From JAYEJW01 sp034716535 (lineage in GTDB: Bacteria; Pseudomonadota; Gammaproteobacteria; Chromatiales; Chromatiaceae): 6,313 nucleotides of DNA. The notes under the pieces were generated by a model. That model did no database searches, had not been told where the DNA came from, and was given only the letters and a program-made list of their open reading frames with translations. Below are positions 1-6,244 of the stretch, piece after piece (the stretch's first letter is position 1; each line of letters starts with the position of its first letter). The translations under genes and the position numbers were made by a program. Where the stretch lies: positions 1-6,313 of the forward strand of contig JAYEJW010000572.1 of the NCBI GenBank assembly GCA_034716535.1. Reading direction: 5' to 3'.

Positions 1-101
1 AGATGATCTACAAGCACGCCATCTCGACGGTCGTACCGTCCCGCAATGTCAAGTTGCCGCCGGCTGTCCCGGATAGCCAACCCGAACCCGGTAACATGTA
101 A
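1..101 (+). CDS. hfq: RNA chaperone Hfq, C-terminal part (5' truncated by window)
   Basis: Hfq is a hexameric Sm-like RNA chaperone that pairs small RNAs with target mRNAs in the cytoplasm. Only the last 32 full codons are visible, in the frame starting with ATG (an internal Met) at position 3; the two bases before it fit the end of a CAG (Gln) codon. The visible protein begins MIYKHAISTVVPSR, the Sm2 motif of the family; its YKH triplet lines the proximal-face uridine pocket in the E. coli protein. After the Sm fold comes a short 18-residue tail rich in proline with a few acidic residues, ending PEPGNM. This is much shorter than the long E. coli tail, as is common in other gammaproteobacteria. 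The stop is TAA at 99-101. hflX follows after 95 bases, the classic neighbour. Identity rests on the motif and on synteny; the start lies outside the window. Confidence 0.95.
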   Translation, partial: MIYKHAISTVVPSRNVKLPPAVPDSQPEPGNM

Positions 102-109
102 TTGGACCG

Positions 110-132
110 GGCGCGCTCCCTGCGGGCGCGCC
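110..132 (+). other. GC-rich inverted repeat between hfq and hflX
   Basis: GGCGCGC at 110-116 pairs with GCGCGCC at 126-132, a perfect 7-bp stem that can extend inward by one T-G wobble and one C-G pair, leaving a 5-base loop. It starts 8 bases after the hfq stop. No T-run follows, so it is not a typical intrinsic terminator. It may protect the 3' end of an hfq mRNA or attenuate readthrough into hflX; that role is inference. Confidence 0.5.
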
Positions 133-196
133 ATCGCTCGCTCTGCCACAGTGAAACCTCCCCCCCAAGCCGCCATGGAACCTGATCGCCACGACG

Positions 197-1513
197 ATGT
201 TTGAGCGCCCAAGCGCAGGAGAGAAGGCCGTTCTCGTCCACCTGGATATAGGCACTGTCACAGATCCGGACGAGCTCCACGAATTCAGACAGTTAGCCGA
301 TTCGGCGGGCGCGCGGGTCGTGGCCGCCGTCGGTGGTTCGCGTGTCGCACCAGATCCGCGCCTGTTCCTCGGGGCCGGCAAGGCCGAGGAGCTGAAGGCC
401 CTCGTGGACGCCGAGAAAGCGGACCTCGTCATCTTCGACCACGCCCTGTCGCCGGCACAGGAGCGGAATCTGGAGCACAATCTCCAGTGCCGTGTTGTGG
501 ACAGGACAGGCCTGATCCTCGATATTTTCGCGCAGCGTGCACGCTCTTTCGAGGGCAAGCTCCAGGTGGAGCTCGCCCAGTTGCGGCATCTGTCCACGCG
601 CCTGGTACGGGGTTGGACCCACTTGGAGCGCCAGAAGGGCGGCATCGGGTTGCGCGGCCCGGGCGAGACCCAGCTTGAGTCGGACCGGCGGCTGCTGGGT
701 AAACGCATCGCCGTGCTCAGAAAGCGTCTGGAGCGAATCGCGTCCCAGCGCGCACAAGGGCGACGCGCGCGCGCGCGGGCCGAGCTGCCCACGGTGTCCC
801 TCGTCGGTTATACGAATGCAGGAAAGTCCACGCTCTTCAACCGTCTGACGAACTCCGGTGTCTACCAGGCGGACAAATTGTTTGCCACCTTGGACCCGAC
901 CCTGAGGCGGCTCCCGCTCCCGGCCGGGCAGGTCGTGATCCTGGCCGATACCGTGGGCTTTATCAATCATCTGCCGCACGACCTGGTCGCCGCGTTTCGC
1001 TCGACGCTGGAGGAGACCCGAACCGCGGATCTGTTGCTGCACGTCGTGGATGCGGCCAGCCCGCGCCGCGCCGGATGTATCGGCGACGTGGGTGAAGTGC
1101 TGGACGAGATCGGGGCGGGGGACGTTCCGCAAATCCATGTCTACAACAAGATCGATCTGCTGCCCGATGCGAGCCCTCGGGTGGAGCGTGACTCCCAGGG
1201 TCGTGTGCGTCGCGTCTGGGTGTCAGCCCACAGCGGTGAGGGGATGGACGAGCTGATCGATGCGTTGGGTGAGCATTTCGGGGAGAACCGGGTCCATCAG
1301 CGGATCTCCCTGGGGCCGCGGGACGGTGGGCTGCGCGCCTGGTTTTTTTCCCACGGGCAGGTGCTGTCCGATCGCGTCACGGAGGAAGGCGGCTGGGAAA
1401 TGGAAGTGGTCGTACCCCGCCCAGCGCTTGATCGGCTGCTGAGCCGGGATCATTCGCTCGCCGATCGGTTGCTTCCTGTACCGGAGAAGCAGGCGATTTG
1501 TGCGCAGAGGTAG
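197..1513 (+). CDS. hflX: Ribosome-associated GTPase HflX
   Basis: HflX binds the ribosomal 50S/70S E-site region and splits stalled or idle ribosomes during heat and other stress, using ATP/GTP binding. The 438-residue product is close to the E. coli length of about 426. The N-terminal HflX domain (about 1-130) contains FDHALSPAQERNLE and RTGLILDIFAQRA. The glycine-rich linker is at 148-161 (GGIGLRGPGETQLE). The GTPase domain has G1 GYTNAGKST (204-212), G3 DTVG (251-254), G4 NKID (317-320) and a G5-like VSA (342-344). The ATG at 197 is chosen because MFERPSAGEKAVLVH aligns with the E. coli N-terminus; no good Shine-Dalgarno sequence precedes it. The gene lies 95 bases downstream of hfq and is probably cotranscribed with it. 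An arginine/alanine stretch just before the G domain (189-195) is encoded partly by a pure CG repeat. No catalytic motif is missing. Confidence 0.97.
   Translation: MFERPSAGEKAVLVHLDIGTVTDPDELHEFRQLADSAGARVVAAVGGSRVAPDPRLFLGAGKAEELKALVDAEKADLVIFDHALSPAQERNLEHNLQCRVVDRTGLILDIFAQRARSFEGKLQVELAQLRHLSTRLVRGWTHLERQKGGIGLRGPGETQLESDRRLLGKRIAVLRKRLERIASQRAQGRRARARAELPTVSLVGYTNAGKSTLFNRLTNSGVYQADKLFATLDPTLRRLPLPAGQVVILADTVGFINHLPHDLVAAFRSTLEETRTADLLLHVVDAASPRRAGCIGDVGEVLDEIGAGDVPQIHVYNKIDLLPDASPRVERDSQGRVRRVWVSAHSGEGMDELIDALGEHFGENRVHQRISLGPRDGGLRAWFFSHGQVLSDRVTEEGGWEMEVVVPRPALDRLLSRDHSLADRLLPVPEKQAICAQR
764..777 (+). repeat. (CG)7 dinucleotide repeat within hflX
   Basis: Seven uninterrupted CG units lie in the hflX linker that joins the helical region to the GTPase domain, encoding alternating Arg and Ala (around residues 190-194). 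Alternating purine-pyrimidine GC tracts can adopt Z-DNA and can slip during replication. A one-unit change would shift the frame before the G1 motif and destroy the protein. The frame here is intact. Confidence 0.85.
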
Positions 1514-1556
1514 CACGCTGTACAAGAAGGGGCTGAGCTTCACGCGTTCGGATCCA

Positions 1557-1585
1557 TTGCTGAAACCGTTGAGGCTTTCTACAAT
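1557..1585 (+). promoter_or_regulatory. Candidate sigma70-type promoter for hflK-hflC
   Basis: TTGCTG (1557-1562) and TACAAT (1580-1585) are separated by exactly 17 bases. The -10 box matches the TATAAT consensus at 5 of 6 positions, while the -35 box matches at 3 of 6. Transcription would start near 1591-1593, leaving a leader of roughly 90 bases before hflK. It sits in the 167-base gap between hflX and hflK, where an internal promoter would make sense. It is a prediction from sequence alone. Confidence 0.45.
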
Positions 1586-1594
1586 GGCGGCGCA

Positions 1595-1611
1595 CTCCCG
1601 TACGGCGGGAG
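1595..1611 (+). other. Hairpin at the predicted 5' end of the hflK leader
   Basis: CTCCCG (1595-1600) and CGGGAG (1606-1611) form a 6-bp perfect stem with a 5-base loop, only a few bases after the predicted transcription start. There is no following T-run, so it is not an intrinsic terminator. A stem this close to a 5' end could slow mRNA decay; that function is inferred. Confidence 0.4.
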
Positions 1612-1644
1612 CTGCTGAATCGAACAGCGTTCCGCTAAATCTCA

Positions 1645-1660
1645 ACGACCGAGCGGTCGT
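1645..1660 (+). other. Short inverted repeat upstream of the hflK ribosome binding site
   Basis: ACGACC (1645-1650) and GGTCGT (1655-1660) form a 6-bp stem with the loop GAGC. Two more pairs are possible outside a bulged A at 1644. It ends 11 bases before the GGAG ribosome binding site. As DNA it is a near-perfect 16-base palindrome and could be an operator; as RNA it is a hairpin beside the translation start. The sequence alone does not decide between these, and it does not cover the GGAG. Confidence 0.4.
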
Positions 1661-1671
1661 GATCTTCATCT

Positions 1672-1675
1672 GGAG
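1672..1675 (+). promoter_or_regulatory. Ribosome binding site of hflK
   Basis: GGAG lies five bases before the ATG at 1681. It confirms the hflK start together with the conserved N-terminus MAWNEPG. It contrasts with hflX, accA and tilS, whose starts have no clear Shine-Dalgarno sequence. Confidence 0.8.
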
Positions 1676-1680
1676 TAACT

Positions 1681-2844
1681 ATGGCCTGGAATGAGCCGGG
1701 TGGTGGCAACAAAGACCCGTGGAGCGGGAAGGGCGGCAACCAGGGTCCGCCTGATTTGGACGAAGTCGTCCGTAAGCTGCAGGAGCGGCTGGGCGGACTG
1801 TTCGGCGGCAAGAAACCGGGACCCGACGGCTCCGACGGAGGCGGCGGGACCGGCGGCCCCGGCGCGGGCTTCAGCGGCAAGGCCCTGGGTATCGGGGCGG
1901 CGATTCTGTTTGTGATCTGGATCGCCTCGGGCATCTACATCATCGAGCCGGCGGAGCGCGGCGTGATTCTGCGCTTCGGGGCCTACACGGAGATGACCGA
2001 GCCCGGACCCCACTGGCACATCCCCTTCCCCATCGAAGAGGTGGTAAAGGTCAACGTGGACGAGATATCGACCTTCACCCACAAGGCGGCCATGCTCACC
2101 AAGGACGAGAATATCGTCGACGTGGAGCTGACCGTCCAATCACGCATTCAGGACGCGGCTGATTACCTGTTCCAGGATCAGGCCCCGGACAAGACCCTGC
2201 GCGACGCGACGGAGACGGTGGTGCGCAAGACGATCGGTGGCAGCAAGCTCGATTTCATTCTCACCGAAGGCCGTAGTGCTGTCGCCCAGATGATCAAGGA
2301 ACGTGCTCAAGCCCTGGTGAACCAGTACAAGACCGGCTTGGACATCACGTCTGTCAATATGCAGCCGGCCAAGCCGCCGGAACAGGTCAAAGAGGCCTTC
2401 GACGACGCCATCAAGGCGCGCGAGGACAAGGAACGCCTGGAGAACAAGGCCGAGGCCTATGCCAACGAGATCCTGCCGCAGGCCCGCGGCGAGGCCGCGC
2501 GCGTAGAAGCGGACGCCAAGGCTTATCGTGACAGAGTGATCGCAGGGTCCGAGGGTGAGACCTCACGTTTCCTGGCCATTCTGCGCGAATATGAGAAGGC
2601 ACCCGAGGTCACCCACGAGCGTCTTTACCTCGAGACGATGGAACAGGTGCTCGGCGAAAACAACAAGGTGCTTCTCGACGTGAAGGACAGCAACAGCCTG
2701 ATGTACCTGCCCCTGGATCAGCTCATGAAGCAGCGCGGCGCCCAGGGCGCCGGGCAACAGCAATCGCCACAAACCCCGCGGGTTACACAGGATCCCGGCC
2801 CCAGATCCGAGCGTGACGTCGTTCGCGAGCGGAGGTCACGCTGA
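1681..2844 (+). CDS. hflK: FtsH protease regulator HflK (SPFH/prohibitin family membrane protein)
   Basis: HflK and HflC alternate in a large cage in the inner membrane with most of their mass in the periplasm. The cage encloses FtsH and limits which membrane and soluble proteins it degrades. The product has 387 residues against about 419 in E. coli. It starts MAWNEPGGGNKDPW, the typical cytoplasmic N-terminus. A Gly/Pro-rich stretch follows (about 38-66), then one transmembrane segment (about 68-88). The SPFH domain begins at EPAERGVILRFG (89-100). A long charged helical region (about 235-300) contains KPPEQVKEAFDDAIKARED. The end of the conserved part is ETMEQVLG (318-325) and MYLPLDQL (341-348). 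The last 35 or so residues are a variable Gln/Pro/Arg-rich tail. The start is supported by GGAG and homology. The stop overlaps the hflC start by one base. No defect is seen. Confidence 0.97.
   Translation: MAWNEPGGGNKDPWSGKGGNQGPPDLDEVVRKLQERLGGLFGGKKPGPDGSDGGGGTGGPGAGFSGKALGIGAAILFVIWIASGIYIIEPAERGVILRFGAYTEMTEPGPHWHIPFPIEEVVKVNVDEISTFTHKAAMLTKDENIVDVELTVQSRIQDAADYLFQDQAPDKTLRDATETVVRKTIGGSKLDFILTEGRSAVAQMIKERAQALVNQYKTGLDITSVNMQPAKPPEQVKEAFDDAIKAREDKERLENKAEAYANEILPQARGEAARVEADAKAYRDRVIAGSEGETSRFLAILREYEKAPEVTHERLYLETMEQVLGENNKVLLDVKDSNSLMYLPLDQLMKQRGAQGAGQQQSPQTPRVTQDPGPRSERDVVRERRSR
2831..2835 (+). promoter_or_regulatory. Ribosome binding site of hflC inside the end of hflK
   Basis: GGAGG lies eight bases before the hflC ATG at 2844 and within the last codons of hflK. 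Together with the TGATG stop-start overlap (2842-2846) it points to translational coupling. Coupling would help keep the two partners of the alternating complex in equal amounts. Confidence 0.8.
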
Positions 2845-3872
2845 TGAATCAAGCCAAAATGCTCGCGCCGATCGGGATCATTGCGTTGGCCATCGTCGTC
2901 TACGCATCCACCTTCATTGTCAATCAGTGGGAGGTGGCGCTCAAGCTTCGACTCGGTGAGATCGTGGATAGCGAGTACGAGCCCGGTCTGCACTTCATGA
3001 TTCCGGTTCTCAACAACATCAAGAAATTCGACGGCCGCATCCAGACCCTGGACTCTCGTCCCGAGCGCTTCCTTACCGTGGAAAAGAAGGACGTGATCGT
3101 CGATTCCTACGCCAAGTGGCGGATTAACAACCCGGGGCAATTCTACCGTTCCACGGGCGGCGACTCCGGGAGGACGGCGCGCCTGCTCTCCGAGCGCATC
3201 AACACGAGCCTGCGCGACGAGTTCGGCAAGCGCACCATCCAGGAGGTCGTCTCCGAGGATCGCTTGGAGCTCATGACGGTGCTGACGAAGCGGGTGGACA
3301 GCAATGCCGCGGAGCTGGGGGTGGAGGTGGTCGACATCCGGGTCAAGAAGATCGATCTGCCGCCCGAGGTCAGCGAGTCGGTGTACCAGCGCATGCGCGC
3401 CGAGCGTGAGCGCGTCGCGCGGGACTTGCGTGCCAAGGGCTCCGAGGCCGCCGAACGCATCCGTGCCGACGCCGACCGCCAGCGCACGGTTACCCTCGCG
3501 GATGCCTACAAGATGTCAGAGGAGGTGCGCGGCGAGGGCGACGCCAAGGCCGCCGAGATCTACGCCAGCGCCTACAGCGAGAATGCGGATTTCTACACCT
3601 TCTACCGCAGCCTCAACGCTTACCGTAGCGCTTTTGGGCAGGGTGGCGACATGATGGTGCTGCAGCCGGAGTCGGATTTTTTCCGCTTCTTTAACGAGAG
3701 ATCCGCGCCTGCGTCGGCGAATCCTCCGACCGCCTCCGCGCCGGTGAATCCCACTGCAGCGCCTGAGCGCCCTGCTGTGGCGCCCCCACCCGCGCCCCCC
3801 GCTGCTGCGCCGGCGCCGGCGAATCCCGCTGTGGCGCCCGGCGGTGTGGTTGAATCCGGGCCGGCGCAGTGA
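2844..3872 (+). CDS. hflC: FtsH protease regulator HflC (SPFH/prohibitin family membrane protein)
   Basis: HflC is the partner of HflK in the membrane cage around FtsH. The product has 342 residues. A single N-terminal transmembrane anchor (about 8-27) is followed by the SPFH domain. Family segments include YEPGLHFMIPV (45-55), RIQTLDSRPERFLT (65-78), EKKDVIVDSYAKWRI (80-94), LGVEVVDIRVKKIDLP (158-173) and YQRMRAERERVARDLRAKG (181-199). The distal part has RGEGDAKAAEIYA (229-241), FYRSLNAYR (253-261) and ESDFFRFF (276-283). Compared from memory with E. coli HflC, it lacks the insertion of about 40 residues before the LGVEVVDIR segment, so the core is compact. It then adds a tail of about 58 residues (285-342) made almost wholly of Pro, Ala, Val, Asn and Ser, which is not part of the conserved family. 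The start is fixed by GGAGG and by the overlap with hflK. accA begins 25 bases after the stop. Confidence 0.96.
   Translation: MNQAKMLAPIGIIALAIVVYASTFIVNQWEVALKLRLGEIVDSEYEPGLHFMIPVLNNIKKFDGRIQTLDSRPERFLTVEKKDVIVDSYAKWRINNPGQFYRSTGGDSGRTARLLSERINTSLRDEFGKRTIQEVVSEDRLELMTVLTKRVDSNAAELGVEVVDIRVKKIDLPPEVSESVYQRMRAERERVARDLRAKGSEAAERIRADADRQRTVTLADAYKMSEEVRGEGDAKAAEIYASAYSENADFYTFYRSLNAYRSAFGQGGDMMVLQPESDFFRFFNERSAPASANPPTASAPVNPTAAPERPAVAPPPAPPAAAPAPANPAVAPGGVVESGPAQ
3711..3826 (+). repeat. Three degenerate copies of an A-P-A-N-P-encoding repeat in the hflC tail
   Basis: The 14-base motif GCGCCGGCGAATCC occurs exactly at 3813-3826. It occurs with one mismatch at 3711-3724 (GCGTCGG) and one mismatch at 3738-3751 (GGTGAA). 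All copies are in the hflC frame and encode ASANP (290-294), APVNP (299-303) and APANP (324-328), with Pro/Ala-rich filler between them. This suggests the tail grew by short duplications in GC-rich DNA. It probably forms a flexible, extended periplasmic or cage-exterior segment; the location is inferred from HflC topology. Confidence 0.7.
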
Positions 3873-3897
3873 GGGGGCCGAGCTATCGGTCAAGACG

Positions 3898-4854
3898 ATG
3901 GATCTGAATTTTCTCGAGTTTGAACAGCCTATTGCCGAGCTGGAGGCGAAGATCGAGGAGCTGCGGCTTGTCGGCGACGACAACGAGATCAACATCGGGG
4001 AGGAGATCGAGCGGCTGCAGACGAAGAGCCTCTCTCTCACCGAGTCGATCTTCTCGTCGCTCACGCCCTGGCAGATCTCTCAGCTCTCACGCCACCCGCA
4101 GCGGCCTTACCTGCTCGACTACGTCAAGCGTATCTTCGACGACTTTCAGGAGCTGCACGGCGACCGCGCCTTCGCGGACGATCGGGCCATCGTCGGCGGC
4201 GTGGCGCGCCTGGACGGACACTCGGTGATGCTCCTCGGACAGCAGAAGGGCAGGGACACCAAGGAGAAGATCTTCCGCAACTTCGGCATGCCGAGGCCCG
4301 AGGGCTACCGCAAGGCGTTGCGGCTGATGGAGCTTGCCGAGCGTTTCCGGCTGCCGATCTTCACCTTCATCGATACGCCCGGGGCCTATCCCGGTGTGGG
4401 GGCGGAGGAAAGGGGGCAGAGCGAGGCCATCGCCCGCAACCTGCTCGTCATGGCCCGCCTGCGCACACCGATCCTGTGCACGGTCATCGGCGAGGGCGGC
4501 TCCGGTGGCGCACTGGCCATCGGCGTCGGCGACCGGCTGTTGATGACGCAGTACAGCACCTACTCGGTCATCTCGCCGGAGGGCTGCGCATCCATCCTTT
4601 GGAAGAGTGCCGACAAGGCCCAGCTGGCCGCCGAGGCCATGGCCATCACCTCCGACAAGCTCAAGGAGCTGGAGCTGATCGACGAGGTGGTGCCCGAGCC
4701 CTTGGGCGGTGCCCACCGCAACCCGGACGCCATGGCGGCGAGCCTCAAGCAGGCGTTGCTGCGGCACCTGGACGCGGTTCGCGATCAGGATCTGGACGAG
4801 CTGCTGGCGCGGCGCTATGAGCGTTTGATGGGCTACGGACAGTTCAAGGAGTAA
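3898..4854 (+). CDS. accA: Acetyl-CoA carboxylase, carboxyltransferase subunit alpha
   Basis: AccA with AccD forms the alpha2-beta2 carboxyltransferase that moves the carboxyl group from carboxybiotin on AccB to acetyl-CoA, giving malonyl-CoA, the committed step of fatty-acid synthesis in the cytoplasm. The ATG at 3898 gives 318 residues, essentially the family length, and begins MDLNFLEFEQPIAELEAKI like E. coli AccA. An in-frame GTG at 3844 would add 18 unrelated residues that overlap hflC, so it is rejected. An N-terminal helical part (about 1-60) precedes the crotonase-like domain. Conserved segments are RHPQRPY (65-71), GDRAFADDRAIVGG (88-101), GQQKGRDTKEKI (114-125), FIDTPGAYPGVGAEERGQSEAIARN (157-181) and the oxyanion-hole glycines GEGGSGGALAIGVGD (198-212). 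SPEGCASILWKSADKA (226-241) and EPLGGAHR (267-274) follow. Only a weak ribosome binding site is visible. No accD is in the window, which is normal for gammaproteobacteria. The position behind hflC is uncommon; in E. coli accA follows dnaE. Confidence 0.97.
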   Translation: MDLNFLEFEQPIAELEAKIEELRLVGDDNEINIGEEIERLQTKSLSLTESIFSSLTPWQISQLSRHPQRPYLLDYVKRIFDDFQELHGDRAFADDRAIVGGVARLDGHSVMLLGQQKGRDTKEKIFRNFGMPRPEGYRKALRLMELAERFRLPIFTFIDTPGAYPGVGAEERGQSEAIARNLLVMARLRTPILCTVIGEGGSGGALAIGVGDRLLMTQYSTYSVISPEGCASILWKSADKAQLAAEAMAITSDKLKELELIDEVVPEPLGGAHRNPDAMAASLKQALLRHLDAVRDQDLDELLARRYERLMGYGQFKE

Positions 4855-4879
4855 CCCCGCCAGAGCGGCGCGCGCTGCC

Positions 4880-6244
4880 ATGCCCGCGATCATCCGGGAG
4901 CGTCTGCTCAGCCGTCTCACTGCATTCCCCGATGCCCGCCGTTGTTGGATCGCCTATAGCGGCGGCATGGATTCGGAGGTCCTGCTCCACGCCGTTGCCT
5001 CTCTCGGCGCGCGTCTCCCTGCTCAGGTGCGGGCTGTGCATGTGGATCACGGTCTGCATCCGGATTCCGGGCGGTGGACCGAGTATTGCCGTCGCGGCTG
5101 TGCGCGCCTTGGTGTGCCGCTCTCGGTCCGAAGAATGGCGGTGGCCCCGAGTCGCGGCGAAAGTCTGGAAGCGGTGGCCCGCGAGGCGCGCTATCGCGTC
5201 ATGGGCGACCTGCTGGGCCACGGCGATCTCCTACTCACGGGCCAGCACCGGGACGACCAGGCGGAGACCCTGCTGCTCGCGTTGATGCGGGGCAGCGGCC
5301 TCAAGGGGTTGGCCGCCATGCCGACAGTTGCTCCTCTCGGCGAGGGGCGCCTGGTTCGTCCCCTGCTGGACGTTGGCCGTGCCGAGCTGCGCGACTACGC
5401 CATCGACAACCGTCTGTCATGGGTCGAGGACCCGACCAACCTGGATGCCGCCTTCGACCGGAACTTCATTCGCCACCGGGTGTTGCCGCTGCTCGCGGTG
5501 CGTTGGCCCGCCTACGCCGTCACGCTCGCCAGGACCGCCGGTCATTGCGCAGAGGCCCAGGGGCTCATCCATCGGCTCGCAGAACGCGAGCTCCCCAAGG
5601 TCGCCGGCCTCCATCCCGGTACCCTGTCCGTCTCCGGCCTGCGGACCATGGATCGCCGCCTGGGCCGCGCGGTACTGCGACACTGGATCGCGGAGGGCGG
5701 GTTCGGCCTGCCGGATGCCCGCCATCTCTCCCGCATCCTCGACGAGGTACTGACCGCACGGGAGGACGCGCAGCCGCTGGTCGCCTGGAGGGGGTGCGAG
5801 GTGCGCCGTTATCGGGACGACCTCTTCGCACTGGCACCCTTGCCGCCTGTACCTCGCGCCCTGTCGATCCCTTGGCGTAAGAACCCGCTCGTGCTGCCTG
5901 AAGGGCTCGGTACTTTGCGTATCCTGGGCCGTTCGGAAAGACCCGTTGATCCCGAGGGCCTCGTGATCGGGGGCCTCACGGTGCGTTTCGGCGTGACGGG
6001 ACTCAGCTGCAGGCCCGCCGGGAGCCGGCACCATCGTCCGCTGAAGAAGCTGTTCCAGGAGACGGGTGTACCACCCTGGCTTCGGCCCTATGTTCCCCTC
6101 GTTTTCGTCGGGTCATGCCTGGCGGCGGTCGGGCACCTTTGGATCTGCGATTCCTTGGGCGTCGGCGACCCTACCAGGATCGCACTTGGTGATAGCTATA
6201 GCGCTTGGGGTTATTATGAGTATATTATATTTACTATTAGATAA
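4880..6244 (+). CDS. tilS: tRNA(Ile)-lysidine synthetase TilS
   Basis: TilS uses ATP and lysine to change cytidine 34 of the CAU-anticodon tRNA(Ile) to lysidine, so that it reads AUA instead of AUG; the enzyme is essential in most bacteria. The product has 454 residues against about 432 in E. coli. The N-terminal PP-loop ATPase domain has SGGMDS (27-32), HVDHGL (54-59), GQHRDDQAETLLLALMRGSG (121-140), RPLL (160-163) and DRNFIRHRVLPLL (193-205). A middle TilS domain (about 215-310) includes REDAQP (294-299). The C-terminal domain has LTVRF (366-370), LKKLFQETGVPPWLRPYVPLVF (388-409) and LAAVGHLWIC (414-423). The ATG at 4880 lies 25 bases after accA without a clear Shine-Dalgarno sequence. The pairing accA-tilS is known from other gammaproteobacteria. 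From about residue 438 the tail is AT-rich and unlike the usual family end. The ATPase core is complete, so the enzyme is probably active, but the exact C-terminus is doubtful. Confidence 0.93.
   Translation: MPAIIRERLLSRLTAFPDARRCWIAYSGGMDSEVLLHAVASLGARLPAQVRAVHVDHGLHPDSGRWTEYCRRGCARLGVPLSVRRMAVAPSRGESLEAVAREARYRVMGDLLGHGDLLLTGQHRDDQAETLLLALMRGSGLKGLAAMPTVAPLGEGRLVRPLLDVGRAELRDYAIDNRLSWVEDPTNLDAAFDRNFIRHRVLPLLAVRWPAYAVTLARTAGHCAEAQGLIHRLAERELPKVAGLHPGTLSVSGLRTMDRRLGRAVLRHWIAEGGFGLPDARHLSRILDEVLTAREDAQPLVAWRGCEVRRYRDDLFALAPLPPVPRALSIPWRKNPLVLPEGLGTLRILGRSERPVDPEGLVIGGLTVRFGVTGLSCRPAGSRHHRPLKKLFQETGVPPWLRPYVPLVFVGSCLAAVGHLWICDSLGVGDPTRIALGDSYSAWGYYEYIIFTIR

Noticed and set aside
49..1138. Long - strand frames opposite hflX (247 and 281 codons)
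   Set aside because: They mirror the strongly conserved hflX gene. Long antisense frames are expected in GC-rich codon usage, and their translations are Arg/Pro/Ser-rich with no family motif.
1326..1354. GTGGG/CCCAC inverted repeat with a T7 run in hflX, possible internal terminator
   Set aside because: The T-run lies in the loop rather than after the stem, and it encodes two Phe within the intact hflX frame, so it is not a terminator.
1500..1694. 64-codon + frame in the hflX-hflK gap
   Set aside because: It overlaps both the hflX end and the hflK start, has no ribosome binding site and no recognisable motif, and the region is better explained as a promoter and leader.
3844..3897. Upstream GTG start for accA
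   Set aside because: It would add 18 residues without resemblance to AccA and overlap hflC by 29 bases. The ATG at 3898 matches the conserved N-terminus.
4087..4920. 277-codon - strand frame opposite accA
   Set aside because: It is a shadow of accA. The + strand frame carries every conserved AccA motif and this product shows none.
5074..6034. Alternative + and - frames over tilS (268, 141 and 205 codons)
   Set aside because: These are low-complexity Arg/Pro/Ala/Gly-rich translations in DNA fully explained by tilS.
6178..6185. GTGCG on the - strand as a possible group II intron 5' end
   Set aside because: A five-base match means little; no intron domain V or reverse transcriptase frame is visible, and it lies within tilS.
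6224..6229. Perfect TATAAT box on the - strand in the AT-rich edge
   Set aside because: At 25% GC such matches arise readily by chance. The upstream TTAAAT at 18 bases is a poor -35 box, and the promoter would point into the tilS 3' end.
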